A program made the position numbers and the translations under genes. Positions 50,700 to 58,970 of a stretch of 64,000 nt of DNA are shown here, piece by piece. The DNA is taken from assembly GCA_040768925.1 (NCBI GenBank), contig JAXGLZ010000002.1, positions 558,001 to 622,000 on the forward strand, written 5' to 3'. The DNA is from CALNBC01 sp040768925. GTDB lineage: Bacteria; Bacillota; Clostridia; Christensenellales; CALWSW01. Every line of letters starts with the position of its first letter. Position 1 is the stretch's first letter. Below the pieces are notes generated by a model. It did no database searches and was not told where the DNA came from. It saw nothing but the letters and a program-made list of their open reading frames with translations.

Positions 50700-51668
50700 T
50701 CAGATTTCCTTCAGCATGGCGGCGGCGGTCACCCCGTCCGTGATCAGCACGTTGTAAAACCCCAGCCTGGCCGCATAGATCAGGGATTTGACCTTATCCA
50801 GCCCGGAACCGATGCAGATGGATTTTTTGATGCTGCGCAGCCTTTTGAGGTCCAGGGCGATGAGGTCGTAATTCTTGTTCACCCCGACATAGGAACCGTC
50901 CTCACAATAGACCTGGCCCATGCACTCGAACCGCATGGACTGCTCGTCCGGGCATTCGACGTCCAGCCCGCCCTGCCAAAGGTCGCTGTACACCTCGCTG
51001 ACGATGAGCTGCTCCGGCGAGCTGAGGCCGAAAATCGCGGCGTCCAGCGCGTCCCAAAACACCGTGAGCTGCCGGATGTTTTCCAGCTCGGCCTCGGTCC
51101 TTTCCCCTTTTTTGCGCGGCTGGTGGGAAATGTTCAGGTAATAGCAGTTCGAGCGGAACCTTTCGCCGAAATAGCTCATGATCACGCTGGTCTGCAGGGA
51201 GGGGACCGTGTACGCAAAATTGTTGACCAAAGGGATGAACAGCTTTTTCGGCCCTTTGGTATACGGGAGCTGCAAAGCCGCGTTATAGACCGAGCGCCCC
51301 CAGCCCACCCCCACCATATAGGAATCGGCGATCAGCCGGGGCATGTGCGCGGCGGCGGTGGCGGTCGTCGAGCGGAGAAGGGCCTCCTCGCCCGCTTCGC
51401 CCATGACCACGGGCGCCATGATGACTTCCGAAATGCCCAGGGCGTTTGCCAGCTCTTCCGCCATGCGCGGGGAAGGCGGCTGAACTTTCGGCATGGTAAC
51501 GTCGATATGCACCATGTCCATATCCCGGGCGATGCGTAAAAGGCGGCAGATGGTCGCTCTGGACAGGTTTTCCGACTGGGCGATCTCAACCTGGGAACGG
51601 CCCTCGATATAAAACTTCACCGCAACCTTATAAATCAGGTTGACATCCTCTGTGATGGGCAATTTCAT
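50700..51668 (-). CDS. SorC/DeoR-type sugar-binding transcriptional regulator
   Basis: 322 residues. N-terminal HTH (~10-55: YKVAVKFYIEGRSQVEIAQSENLSRATICRLLRIA) and a C-terminal sugar-phosphate-binding Rossmann-like domain (VGVGWGRSVYNAA, near 120; LNISHQP; DAAIFGLSSPEQ; YVGVNKNYDLIALDLKRLRSIKKSICIGSG). ATG with GGGGGAGGGG upstream. Divergent from the kinase-dehydrogenase-aldolase operon, which it presumably controls in response to a phosphorylated intermediate. LsrR, CggR and SorC belong to the same family. Confidence 0.92.
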   Translation of the reverse strand: MKLPITEDVNLIYKVAVKFYIEGRSQVEIAQSENLSRATICRLLRIARDMDMVHIDVTMPKVQPPSPRMAEELANALGISEVIMAPVVMGEAGEEALLRSTTATAAAHMPRLIADSYMVGVGWGRSVYNAALQLPYTKGPKKLFIPLVNNFAYTVPSLQTSVIMSYFGERFRSNCYYLNISHQPRKKGERTEAELENIRQLTVFWDALDAAIFGLSSPEQLIVSEVYSDLWQGGLDVECPDEQSMRFECMGQVYCEDGSYVGVNKNYDLIALDLKRLRSIKKSICIGSGLDKVKSLIYAARLGFYNVLITDGVTAAAMLKEI

Positions 51669-51803
51669 CCCCTCCCCCTGATCTCTTATTACACATTATA
51701 TAGTTTTATATTTATAAAAGCAAATAGAAAGCGCGTCCTTTGTCGCGATTCTGAAATTAGTTTCTCATCCGGCTGATTCATATCAGTTATGGCAGGTTTG
51801 AAC

Positions 51804-51822
51804 GAAAATTTCTTTAATTTTC
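51804..51822. promoter_or_regulatory. Candidate operator for the SorC regulator
   Basis: GAAAATT-TCTTT-AATTTTC, a perfect 7-bp inverted repeat in the AT-rich divergent region, 24 bases upstream of the -35 box of the kinase operon. Confidence 0.45.
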
Positions 51823-51846
51823 ATTAGAATTAACAACAATTCCTGC

Positions 51847-51875
51847 TTGCATTCGTATCTGGCTCGTGCTATCCT
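51847..51875 (+). promoter_or_regulatory. Promoter of the FGGY kinase operon
   Basis: TTGCAT (51847-51852), 17-nt spacer, TATCCT (51870-51875), ~110 nt before the kinase start. Confidence 0.65.
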
Positions 51876-51985
51876 AGTCCCATGGTAAAAAAGTCGAATC
51901 CTGTCGCACTTCTTATCCCAATTGCGCATGCCATGAGTTTCTGCCCCCAAGAAGAGTCTGAGAAAAAACTTAAAGGAGAGCAGCC

Positions 51986-53530
51986 ATGTCCAACTATGTT
52001 ATGGGTATCGATATCGGTACCACCGGCACCAAGTCGATGGTCGTGGATCTTTCGGGAAACATCCTCGGCAAATCCTACCGCGAGTATCCCCTCAAGTACC
52101 CCGCGTGGAACCAGGTCGAGATCGACGCGGATTACCTGATCGAGCAGGTGTTCGACACGGTCAAAGAAGCCATCGCGAACGCGAAGGTCCCCGCGGAGGA
52201 GATCAGGTCCATCAGCTTTTCCGTCCAGCGCGCGACCTTCATGATGCTGGACGAAAACCTCAACCCGATCAACAACACGATCTACGTCTGGCTGGACAAC
52301 CGCGCCGAGGAGGATATGGCGGAAATCGCGGCGCTGATCGACCCCCACCGCCAGGCCCATATCTCCGGCATGCCCACTTCCTGCATCTACACGGTAGAAA
52401 AATTCTATTGGCTGAAAAAGCACGCCCCGGAAATCTACAACAAAACCAAATACATCGCCCTGGTGGATACCTACGCGATGCACAAGTTCGGCTCGGACGA
52501 GCTGGTCGCGGAAGTGACCAACCAGATGGTCAGCGGCATGATCGACGTGAACACCTTCGAGTGGAGCGACGAGATCCTCGACGCGTTGGGGCTGGATAAG
52601 CGCAAGCTTCCCCCGCTGGTGGACCCCTGCACCATCGTCGGAAAAATCAAGGAAGACGTTTCCAAGCGCACCGGCCTTGCCGTCGGCACGCTCATCGTCG
52701 CCGGCTCCGGCGACCAGCAGGCCGCCGCGATGGGCGCGGGCGTCACCGAAGACGGCTCCATGTCCCTCACCCTGGGCACCGTGGGCGAGCTGGTGGTCGG
52801 CCTGGCGAAGCCGGACTTTGTCAAGCTGGAAGGGCTGATGATTCCCTCCACCCCGGCCAAGGGCGTTTTTGAGATCGAGGGGAATCAGGTTTCCGGCGCC
52901 ACCTGCTACCGCTGGGCCAGGGATGTGCTCTGCCCCACGGAAGTCGCCCTGGCGGACGCCATGGGCGTGGACGCCTTCGAACTGATGGGCCATTACATCA
53001 AAAAATCCAAGCCCGGCAGCAACGGCGTGATCTTCTATTCCGGGATTTTCGGCACCGGCTACCCCACCTGGAACGCCAAGGCGACGGGGGTTTACGTCGG
53101 GCTCAAATCCTCCAACACCCGGGCGGACATGGTGCGCGCCGTCATGGAGGGCATCACCCTGGAATCCCGCTACATCTACGAATCCATCAAGGAAACCGGC
53201 GTTTCCATGAAGGACGAGATCACCGTCACCGGCGGGGCGATCAAATCCCCCGAATGGCGGCAGATCATCGCGGACGTCATGGGCTGCAGGCTCAAGATCC
53301 TGAAGGTTTCGGACGCGGCGATCATCGGCGTCGCCATCGAGGCGGCCTATGCCGCCGGCCTTGTGAGCAGCCTGGCGGAAGGCGTTGAAAAGATGGTTCA
53401 GGTCGTCGGCACCGTGGACCCCATCCCGGAAAACGTCGCGCTTTACAGCAAGCTGTTCCCGATTTATCGGGATGTTTACCACGGATTGAACGACAAAAAG
53501 GTGTTCAGCCGGCTGGCCGAGCTTTCCTAA
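51986..53530 (+). CDS. FGGY-family carbohydrate kinase
   Basis: 514 residues, typical FGGY length. N-terminal ATPase-fold loop GIDIGTTGTKSMVVD; SFSVQRATFMMLD; WLDNRAEEDM; C-terminal phosphate loop SGDQQAAAMGAG, then VTGGAIKSPEWRQIIADVMG. It resembles xylulokinase or LsrK-like members, but sugar specificity cannot be read. ATG with AAAGGAGAG upstream. First gene of a three-gene operon with a dehydrogenase and an aldolase, opposite a SorC regulator; no transporter in the cluster. Confidence 0.92.
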   Translation: MSNYVMGIDIGTTGTKSMVVDLSGNILGKSYREYPLKYPAWNQVEIDADYLIEQVFDTVKEAIANAKVPAEEIRSISFSVQRATFMMLDENLNPINNTIYVWLDNRAEEDMAEIAALIDPHRQAHISGMPTSCIYTVEKFYWLKKHAPEIYNKTKYIALVDTYAMHKFGSDELVAEVTNQMVSGMIDVNTFEWSDEILDALGLDKRKLPPLVDPCTIVGKIKEDVSKRTGLAVGTLIVAGSGDQQAAAMGAGVTEDGSMSLTLGTVGELVVGLAKPDFVKLEGLMIPSTPAKGVFEIEGNQVSGATCYRWARDVLCPTEVALADAMGVDAFELMGHYIKKSKPGSNGVIFYSGIFGTGYPTWNAKATGVYVGLKSSNTRADMVRAVMEGITLESRYIYESIKETGVSMKDEITVTGGAIKSPEWRQIIADVMGCRLKILKVSDAAIIGVAIEAAYAAGLVSSLAEGVEKMVQVVGTVDPIPENVALYSKLFPIYRDVYHGLNDKKVFSRLAELS

Positions 53531-53598
53531 AACCCAACCAAACGATACGAACAGGCAGGGGGGCTGAACCGCCCCCCTGCCCCCTGCGGAGGCGGGCA

Positions 53599-54966
53599 AT
53601 GTCAGTTTTTAACGGAGATATTCACAAAGCCCATTCCTTTGAATGCACCTGCGGAAGAACCCATGCTTCCCCCATCGGCGAGGCGCTGATCGGCGAGGGC
53701 ACCCTTGCCGGACTGCCGGGTATGCTCAAAAGGCTGGGAATCGGCAAAAAAATCCTCGTCGTGACGGACGAGATCGTGTACAAAATTGTGGGCGGGCGGG
53801 CAAAAGCCCTTTGGGAAGCCGGCGGCCTTGCGCTTTCCTTCTTCATTTTCAAATGCCCCATGCTGCCGGATGAGGCGGCTTTAGGGCAGGTGCTCGTCGC
53901 CGCGGAGCCGGATACGGACGCCCTCGTCGCCCTGGGCGGCGGTTCGGTGACGGACGTGACCCGCTACGTCGCCCACAGGATCCAAAAGCCCCTCATTCCC
54001 GTTCCGACGGCGATCACCCACGACGGCTTCTTCACCGACATGGCGCTGCTGCTCGTCGGCGGCATGAAGACCACCGTCGTCTGCGAGCCGCCCGCCGCCT
54101 TTTTGGCGGATATGGACGTCATCAAAAACGCGCCCCCGGCCATGAACGCCGCCGGATTGGGCGAAATGGCCGCCAAGCTGACGGCGATTTCGGACTGGTA
54201 CGCCGCGCACCTGATCAAAGGCGAGCATTATTGCGCGGAGATCGAAAACCTGATGAAAGAGGCCATCGATCAGGCCTTCGCCACCTCGGAAGGGGTTTCA
54301 AAAGGCGACCCGAAGGCCCTTCTTTCGCTGACGGACGCCCTTTACAAAAGCGCGGTGGACATGAACTGGTACGGTTCCGCCAGGACCGGCGCGGGCGCCG
54401 AGCACCACCTGACCCACTACTGGGTGATGCGCCACGCCGCCCGGGGGGCAAAGCCCAATATGCACGGCGCGGAGGCGGGCGTCGCCGCCGTGCTGGTCAT
54501 CGACATGTGGAACCGCATGCTTGCGATCGACGAAAAAAATTTTGATATTGAAAAAGCCGTTCAGGCTATGCCAAACCGGGACGAATGGGTTAAAATGGTG
54601 GAGAAGGGCTACGGCCCCTCCGCTCCGGAAGCCTTCAAAGCCCAGAAAAACAAATCCTTTGACAAGAGCGAAAGGCAAGAAGAGATCAAACGTATCCTCG
54701 CCGCCCTGCCCGCCCTGCGCGAAAAGCTTTCCTTCCTGCCGGATTACAGGGACCTTGCCAAACGGCTGAAAGACGCGGGCGCGCCCTTTGTTCCCTCCCA
54801 GCTCCACGTCACCCGGGAAGAACTGACGGACAGCGTGCTTTACGCCAAAGAGGTCCGAAGCAAATACACCTCGCTCTGGATCGCGGACGCTCTGGGCCTT
54901 TTGCCCGAACTCTCCGCCGCCCTGGCCGACGACGCGGAAGCGCTGGAAAAAGAACTGACGGTTTGA
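53599..54966 (+). CDS. Glycerol-1-phosphate-dehydrogenase-like (AraM/EgsA family) oxidoreductase
   Basis: 455 residues; metal-dependent, NAD(P)-linked enzyme of the iron-alcohol-dehydrogenase superfamily. GGGSVTDVTRYVAHR binds cofactor; VPTAITHDGFF, FLADMDVIKNAPPAMNAAGLGEMAAKLTAISDW and GAGAEHHLTHYW match the G1P dehydrogenase pattern with Asp and His metal ligands. Bacterial AraM reduces dihydroxyacetone phosphate and occurs in sugar operons. ATG with GCGGAGGCGGGC upstream. Between the kinase and aldolase genes, so it may act on the phosphorylated intermediate. Confidence 0.88.
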   Translation: MSVFNGDIHKAHSFECTCGRTHASPIGEALIGEGTLAGLPGMLKRLGIGKKILVVTDEIVYKIVGGRAKALWEAGGLALSFFIFKCPMLPDEAALGQVLVAAEPDTDALVALGGGSVTDVTRYVAHRIQKPLIPVPTAITHDGFFTDMALLLVGGMKTTVVCEPPAAFLADMDVIKNAPPAMNAAGLGEMAAKLTAISDWYAAHLIKGEHYCAEIENLMKEAIDQAFATSEGVSKGDPKALLSLTDALYKSAVDMNWYGSARTGAGAEHHLTHYWVMRHAARGAKPNMHGAEAGVAAVLVIDMWNRMLAIDEKNFDIEKAVQAMPNRDEWVKMVEKGYGPSAPEAFKAQKNKSFDKSERQEEIKRILAALPALREKLSFLPDYRDLAKRLKDAGAPFVPSQLHVTREELTDSVLYAKEVRSKYTSLWIADALGLLPELSAALADDAEALEKELTV

Positions 54967-55001
54967 CCGCTCAGCATATATCATTCTTTGGAGGTACCGT
55001 T

Positions 55002-55733
55002 ATGCCAAAACCCAAACTGCTCAAAGATCTGGATCTGTCCCGCGAGGCGCTTGCCCAGCTGATGGACTTTTCCGTGCTCAACTCCGACGCCAGCCGCGCG
55101 GATATCGACAAAGGCATCGAGCTTTCCCTCAAGTATCACTTCAAGGGCTTCCACACCAACACCTTCTGGTCCGCCTATGTGGCCGAGCGCGTCGCCCACG
55201 CGGGCATCGAAGCCGGCTGGCCCGTCGCCTTCCCCTTCGGCTGCGTTTCCACGGACGTGAAGGTCGCCGAAGCCAAAGAGGGCGCCCGCCTTTTAAAGGG
55301 CAAGCCCTGGGTCATCGACATGGTGGCAAACAGCGGCATGCTCAAATCCGGCGAATACGAGTATTATAAGAACGACATTGCCGAGATCGTCAAAATCGCC
55401 CACGACGGCGGGGCCGAGTGCAAGGCCATCCTCGAAGTGCAGCTGCTTTCCGACGATCAGATCAGAGCCGCGATCGAGCTGGCTTCCGAAGCGGGGGTGG
55501 ACTGGGTCAAATCCTCCACCGGCCGCCATGGCGGTCCCTCCCTGCGCCAGGTCAAGATCATGTGCGAAACCGCGCCCGACCCCGTGAAGGTCAAGGTCGC
55601 GGGCACCGGCTCCTTCTGGACCCCGATGGTCGTCCTCGGCTGCATGCTTTTCGGCGTCGAGCGCATCGGCACCCGGAACGGCCCGGATATCATCGAGGAT
55701 ATGGCCCTCGTCGCCCCCCTGCTTCAGGGCTGA
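55002..55733 (+). CDS. DeoC-family class I aldolase
   Basis: 243 residues, TIM-barrel aldolase related to 2-deoxyribose-5-phosphate aldolase. The Schiff-base lysine is in VDWVKSSTGRHGG; the second lysine is in KVKVAGTGSF, where classical DeoC has KAAGGI. LSVE-type features are diverged (CKAILEVQLLSDDQI), so the substrate may not be deoxyribose phosphate. ATG at 55002 has TTTGGAGG 7 nt upstream. Last gene of the operon, with a terminator 60 bases later. Confidence 0.85.
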   Translation: MPKPKLLKDLDLSREALAQLMDFSVLNSDASRADIDKGIELSLKYHFKGFHTNTFWSAYVAERVAHAGIEAGWPVAFPFGCVSTDVKVAEAKEGARLLKGKPWVIDMVANSGMLKSGEYEYYKNDIAEIVKIAHDGGAECKAILEVQLLSDDQIRAAIELASEAGVDWVKSSTGRHGGPSLRQVKIMCETAPDPVKVKVAGTGSFWTPMVVLGCMLFGVERIGTRNGPDIIEDMALVAPLLQG

Positions 55734-55794
55734 AAGATGCAAGGCAAAACCGCCGGCTGAACGCCAAAATTCTCCGGCAGCACACAGCAAGCCC

Positions 55795-55824
55795 AAAGGG
55801 CCGCGTTTGAAGCGGCCCTTTTCG
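55795..55824 (+). terminator. Terminator of the kinase operon
   Basis: AAAGGGCCGC / GCGGCCCTTTT stem with a 7-nt loop. The following 55825-56089 contains only a CCGAAGCCCTTCGGCTTCG hairpin near 55870 and no gene. Confidence 0.8.
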
Positions 55825-56089
55825 GACTTTTGGACTGTTGCAAAAAAACCACCCCTGGGTTTTCGGAGCCGAAGCCCTTCGGCTTCGATCAAAGCCGAAC
55901 TGTTTCGGTCGCTTTCGGCGGAAATTGCCCCCGCGCGGAAGCGAAAGGCCGTCCCTGAAAAAGGCCGGGGGCGCGGGCACTCCGCCGCGCCGGGGCAAGC
56001 GGCCGGGCCGGGCGGACCCCATCGGCCCTGGAAGGCTGTTTCCCGGCGCGCGGCGCTTAAAAGCATCCCATAGATACCGGGGATCAGAC

Positions 56090-56780
56090 ATGGAAAAGAT
56101 TTTATTGGTCGAGGACGATCCCACCGTTGCGGATATCATTCTGGAATACATCCGCGCGGACGCCAGATACGGGTCTGCTGGGCGCTCGGCTCCCGGCAGG
56201 TTCCGGAAATGGCCCATCAGGGGTTTTCCCTGATCCTTTTGGACATCATGCTGCCCGGCATCGACGGCATGGAGCTTTGCCAGCGCTTCCGGCGCACGCT
56301 TTCCCGCCCGATCGTGTCCATCAGCAGCCTGGACGACGAAAAGACCATCGTGCGGGCCCTGCAGCTCGGGGGGGCGATTATCTGGTCAAGCCCTTCAGGG
56401 CCGCCGTGCCGCCGGCAAAGATCGACGCGCACCTTCGGCGCGTGCGCAACGATTTTCCCGCTCTTGAGCTTGATGCGCAAGGAGGCGACCTGCGGCTGAA
56501 CAGCCGGGACCATACCATCCGCACGCCCGCGGGGCAGGCGTATCTTCCGCCCACGGAATTCAGGCTGCTTCAGTTTCTTTCCCACAACAGAAGGCGGGTA
56601 CTAGAGTTAGAGGAAATCTACCAGGCGATCTGGGAAAAGCTCGGCTTCGGCGACGTTCGGACGGTGCCCGTGCACGTCTTCAACCTTCGAAAAAAGATCG
56701 AGCGGGAGCCCAACCGCCCCCAATACCTCAAAACCATCAGGCGGATCGGCTACTGGTTCGACGACATGCCGGAAGAATAA
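56090..56780 (+). pseudogene. OmpR-family response regulator broken by two frameshifts
   Basis: The frame starting MEKILLVEDDPTVADIILEYI (56090) is interrupted near 56165-56190. The receiver continues in a second frame (FSLILLDIMLPGIDGMELCQRF, with the phosphoacceptor Asp; SISSLDDEKTIVRALQLGG), shifts again at a G7 run (56368-56374), and ends in a third frame with GDYLVKPFRA and a winged-helix DNA-binding domain (LPPTEFRLLQFLSHN; VHVFNLRKKIE; IRRIGYWF). With two corrections it would encode a ~229-residue regulator. No histidine kinase adjoins. Either a decaying gene or assembly/sequencing errors. Confidence 0.85.
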
Positions 56781-56924
56781 ACCGGCCCGGCCCGGGCGCA
56801 GACCCGGCAAAAAGCAATACCCGCCGGCTTCCGCCTTGAGCCTTTGCCCGGCTTGCTTTCGTGCGCCTGACGCAGCGCCGTTTATGCACGCCTGCATAAC
56901 CCGCGGCAGCCAGCCTTTCACCAC

Positions 56925-56961
56925 AAAAACCCCGCGCGAACAAACGGACGCCGGGGTTTTT
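56925..56961. terminator. Bidirectional terminator
   Basis: AAAAACCCCG / CGGGGTTTTT with a 17-nt loop between the response-regulator pseudogene and the convergent repressor gene. Confidence 0.75.
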
Positions 56962-57022
56962 CATTTGATCTGAAAAAGGCGCGGCAAAAAAGCTGCCGCC
57001 CTTCATAATGCAAGGGCCGCCT

Positions 57023-57418
57023 TCAGTCCTCCCTTCGCATCAGCTCCACGATTTTCAGCACCGCTTCGATCCCCTCTTCGTCCATCTTCGCCGTGCGGGA
57101 AAAAAGCACCTTAAGCTTCGGGCTTTTGTGCATGGCTTCCACCATTTCGTCCACGCTGCCGTCCAGGCCGTATTTTTCCCGCAAGGTGGCCTCGCCCTCG
57201 CTTTCCTTGCCGGTCAGCAGGTATTGCGGGGAGACAAACAGCGCTTTTGCGATGTCGATCAGCCTGCCCGTCGGCAGGCTGCCGATGGAACCGGATTCGT
57301 ACCGCTGAAGGGTGGCCTTGTTGATCCCGGTTTTTCTGGCGAGTTCGCCGTAGCTCATGCCCAGTTCCGCCCTGCGGGCTTTGATCCTCTCTATGACTTG
57401 CCTGGTGTTCTCATCCAT
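57023..57418 (-). CDS. CI-like XRE-family repressor of a prophage remnant
   Basis: 131 residues. N-terminal HTH_XRE (~5-65: VIERIKARRAELGMSYGELARKTGINKATLQRYESG), then an ~60-residue C-terminal region without the S24 peptidase residues, so not RecA-cleavable by sequence. ATG at 57418 has AAGGAGGGAC upstream. Its -35 box lies in an inverted-repeat operator, implying autoregulation, and the divergent early promoter has a second site. Confidence 0.88.
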   Translation of the reverse strand: MDENTRQVIERIKARRAELGMSYGELARKTGINKATLQRYESGSIGSLPTGRLIDIAKALFVSPQYLLTGKESEGEATLREKYGLDGSVDEMVEAMHKSPKLKVLFSRTAKMDEEGIEAVLKIVELMRRED

Positions 57419-57442
57419 CCCTGTCCCTCCTTTCTGGGATCC

Positions 57443-57471
57443 ATCATACCCCTTTCGTTGCACTTCTGCAA
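57443..57471 (-). promoter_or_regulatory. Repressor promoter overlapping operator 1
   Basis: Minus strand TTGCAG (57471-57466), 17-nt spacer, TATGAT (57448-57443). Operator 1, GTTGCA-CTTC-TGCAAC (57457-57472), covers the -35 box. Confidence 0.7.
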
Positions 57472-57500
57472 CATAAAACCTCTGGACCGTTGCAGACATG

Positions 57501-57552
57501 TTGACGGGATCACGCGTTCGTGTTATTCTTCGTTTGTAGCATTTACGCAACG
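57501..57552 (+). promoter_or_regulatory. Divergent early promoter with operator 2
   Basis: TTGACG (57501-57506), 17-nt spacer, TATTCT (57524-57529). Operator 2, GTAGCA-TTTA-CGCAAC (57537-57552), has the same length and half-site pattern as operator 1 and lies at the expected transcription start. Confidence 0.7.
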
Positions 57553-57597
57553 GAACGAGAAGAATCACGGTTGCAATACAGCGACGAAGGAGGAATC

Positions 57598-57858
57598 ATG
57601 GAGGACAGGATCTACGAAATCGAAGGGGAGGACGAAGACTTCGGCGGCATGACCTGCGCCTTTTTGGAAATTGCGCCAAAAGAGGCAAAAAGGCTGTATG
57701 ACGGGCTGCTTCCCTTTGCCAAAAACGGCAACTGGGTGGACGCCCTCTGCCGCAGGCTTTTTCCCCTTGCGGCCCAGAGCGAACCCGGTGGGGAGGACGA
57801 TCTTTCGCGGCACGAATTTTTTGCCCTGTTTCTTTCGGGGGCCGGCGATGGTTTCTAA
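57598..57858 (+). CDS. Small acidic phage protein of unknown function
   Basis: 86 residues, acidic N-terminus (EDRIYEIEGEDEDFGG) then EIAPKEAKRLYDGLLPFAKNGNWVDALCRRLFPLA. ATG with AAGGAGGAATC upstream, the first gene from the early promoter. Overlaps the sigma-like gene by 11 bases. No family recognised. Confidence 0.7.
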   Translation: MEDRIYEIEGEDEDFGGMTCAFLEIAPKEAKRLYDGLLPFAKNGNWVDALCRRLFPLAAQSEPGGEDDLSRHEFFALFLSGAGDGF

Positions 57859-58261
57859 AGCGGCGGAAAAAGGGCGGAAAGAGGTGCGAGCGCTGCTCAG
57901 GCGCTGGGGGCTCGCCAGGGATATGTGCCGCGAAAAAGCCCAAAAGCTCAGGGAGTTCAAAGAGCTTTCCGAGCAGATGCGGGAGTTCCCGAACCAGTAC
58001 GAAAGCGCCGTCGGCTTCTTTGAAGCGCGCTGCGCCGCCGAATTCGCCTTCGGCAGGCGGATGACCGAACTGATCGCCGCGCTTTCGCCCAGGCAGCAGA
58101 CCATCCTTTGGATGCGGTATTCCGGAAACAGCAGCTTTTTGCGCATCGCCCTGCGGCTGAACTGCTCTGTGGACCACGCGAAAAGGCTGGAGCGCGAAGC
58201 GGTGGACAAGCTTTCCGCCATGCCGGGCTGCTTGGATCTTTTAGGAGGTGATTGCGCTTGA
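57848..58261 (+). CDS. Sigma-factor-like phage regulator (region 4 HTH)
   Basis: 137 residues. Helical N-terminus (KGRKEVRALLRRWGLARDMCREKA) and a C-terminal HTH resembling sigma region 4 or ArpU/RinA-type late regulators: ELIAALSPRQQTILWMRYSGNSSFLRIALRLNCSVDHAKRLEREAVDKL. It lies just before terminase genes, the usual place for a late-transcription activator. ATG at 57848 overlaps the upstream gene. Confidence 0.75.
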   Translation: MVSKAAEKGRKEVRALLRRWGLARDMCREKAQKLREFKELSEQMREFPNQYESAVGFFEARCAAEFAFGRRMTELIAALSPRQQTILWMRYSGNSSFLRIALRLNCSVDHAKRLEREAVDKLSAMPGCLDLLGGDCA

Positions 58262-58674
58262 CGGACGCCAAAGACATCGCAAACAGGATCGACAGATACT
58301 TCGGGCTTTCCGCCGCGGGGCCGCTGCCAGGCGAAGGCGGCAAAAAACGGGCCAAAAGCGGCGAACCGGATGCGGCGGAAAAATACCCCCCCACCATGGC
58401 CGGCCTTGCCGTCGCCCTGGGGATGACCCGGGAGGAACTGCTCGCCGCAAAGCCCGACGGCGAGGCGGGCAGGCTGATCGCCCACGCCCGGGCGCGGGTG
58501 GAAGCCTTTGCCGAGGAAAAGCTGTTTGACAAAAACGCCGCTTCGGGCGCGAAATTCGCCCTTGCCCGCAACTGCCCGAGCTGGGACGGAAACAGGGAGG
58601 ACACGCCCCCTGAACCCGCCCTTTTGACCGACGAAGAGCTGGAGGATCGCATCCGGCAGCTTGGCGGTGAATGA
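58258..58674 (+). CDS. Phage terminase small subunit
   Basis: 138 residues. DNA-recognition subunit of the packaging motor. YPPTMAGLAVALGMTREELL is the HTH, followed by RARVEAFAEEKLFDKNAASGAKFALARNCPSW, the characteristic coil ending in the NxxxW motif, and an acidic tail (LLTDEELEDRIRQL). The TTG at 58258 is 7 nt after AGGAGGTG and overlaps the previous stop by 4 bases. Confidence 0.8.
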   Translation: MTDAKDIANRIDRYFGLSAAGPLPGEGGKKRAKSGEPDAAEKYPPTMAGLAVALGMTREELLAAKPDGEAGRLIAHARARVEAFAEEKLFDKNAASGAKFALARNCPSWDGNREDTPPEPALLTDEELEDRIRQLGGE

Positions 58675-58970
58675 GCTTGGGCGAAAGCAAAAGCAGGGAG
58701 CTGGCGCTTTTGCGCAAGGAGCGGGAGCTTCGCAAGGCGGTGCGCAGGGGAAAAAACGACGCGGCCTTCTTCGTTGAGACCTTTTGCCGCATCGAGGACA
58801 GGGACGCCCCGGGCGTGATCGTTCCCTTCGCCCTTTGGCCCGCCCAGAAAGACGCCCTTTCCGCCTTCAGCGAAAACCGGCTGAGCGTGGTGCTGAAGGC
58901 GCGGCAGCTGGGGCTTACCTGGGGTACACGAAGATCGGGTCGGACACTTCGGCCATCCTGGGCTACCTGA
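58671..58970 (+). pseudogene. Terminase large subunit, N-terminal fragment
   Basis: The ATG overlaps the small-subunit stop (ATGA). About 83 residues are authentic: DAAFFVETFCRIEDRD, VIVPFALWPAQKDALSAF and VVLKARQLGLTW, which ends at the ATPase Walker-A-like motif. After ~58922 the frame reads GTRRSGRTLRPSWAT and stops. The rest of the ATPase and the nuclease domain are missing. A deletion has joined this fragment to a virion gene. Confidence 0.8.
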
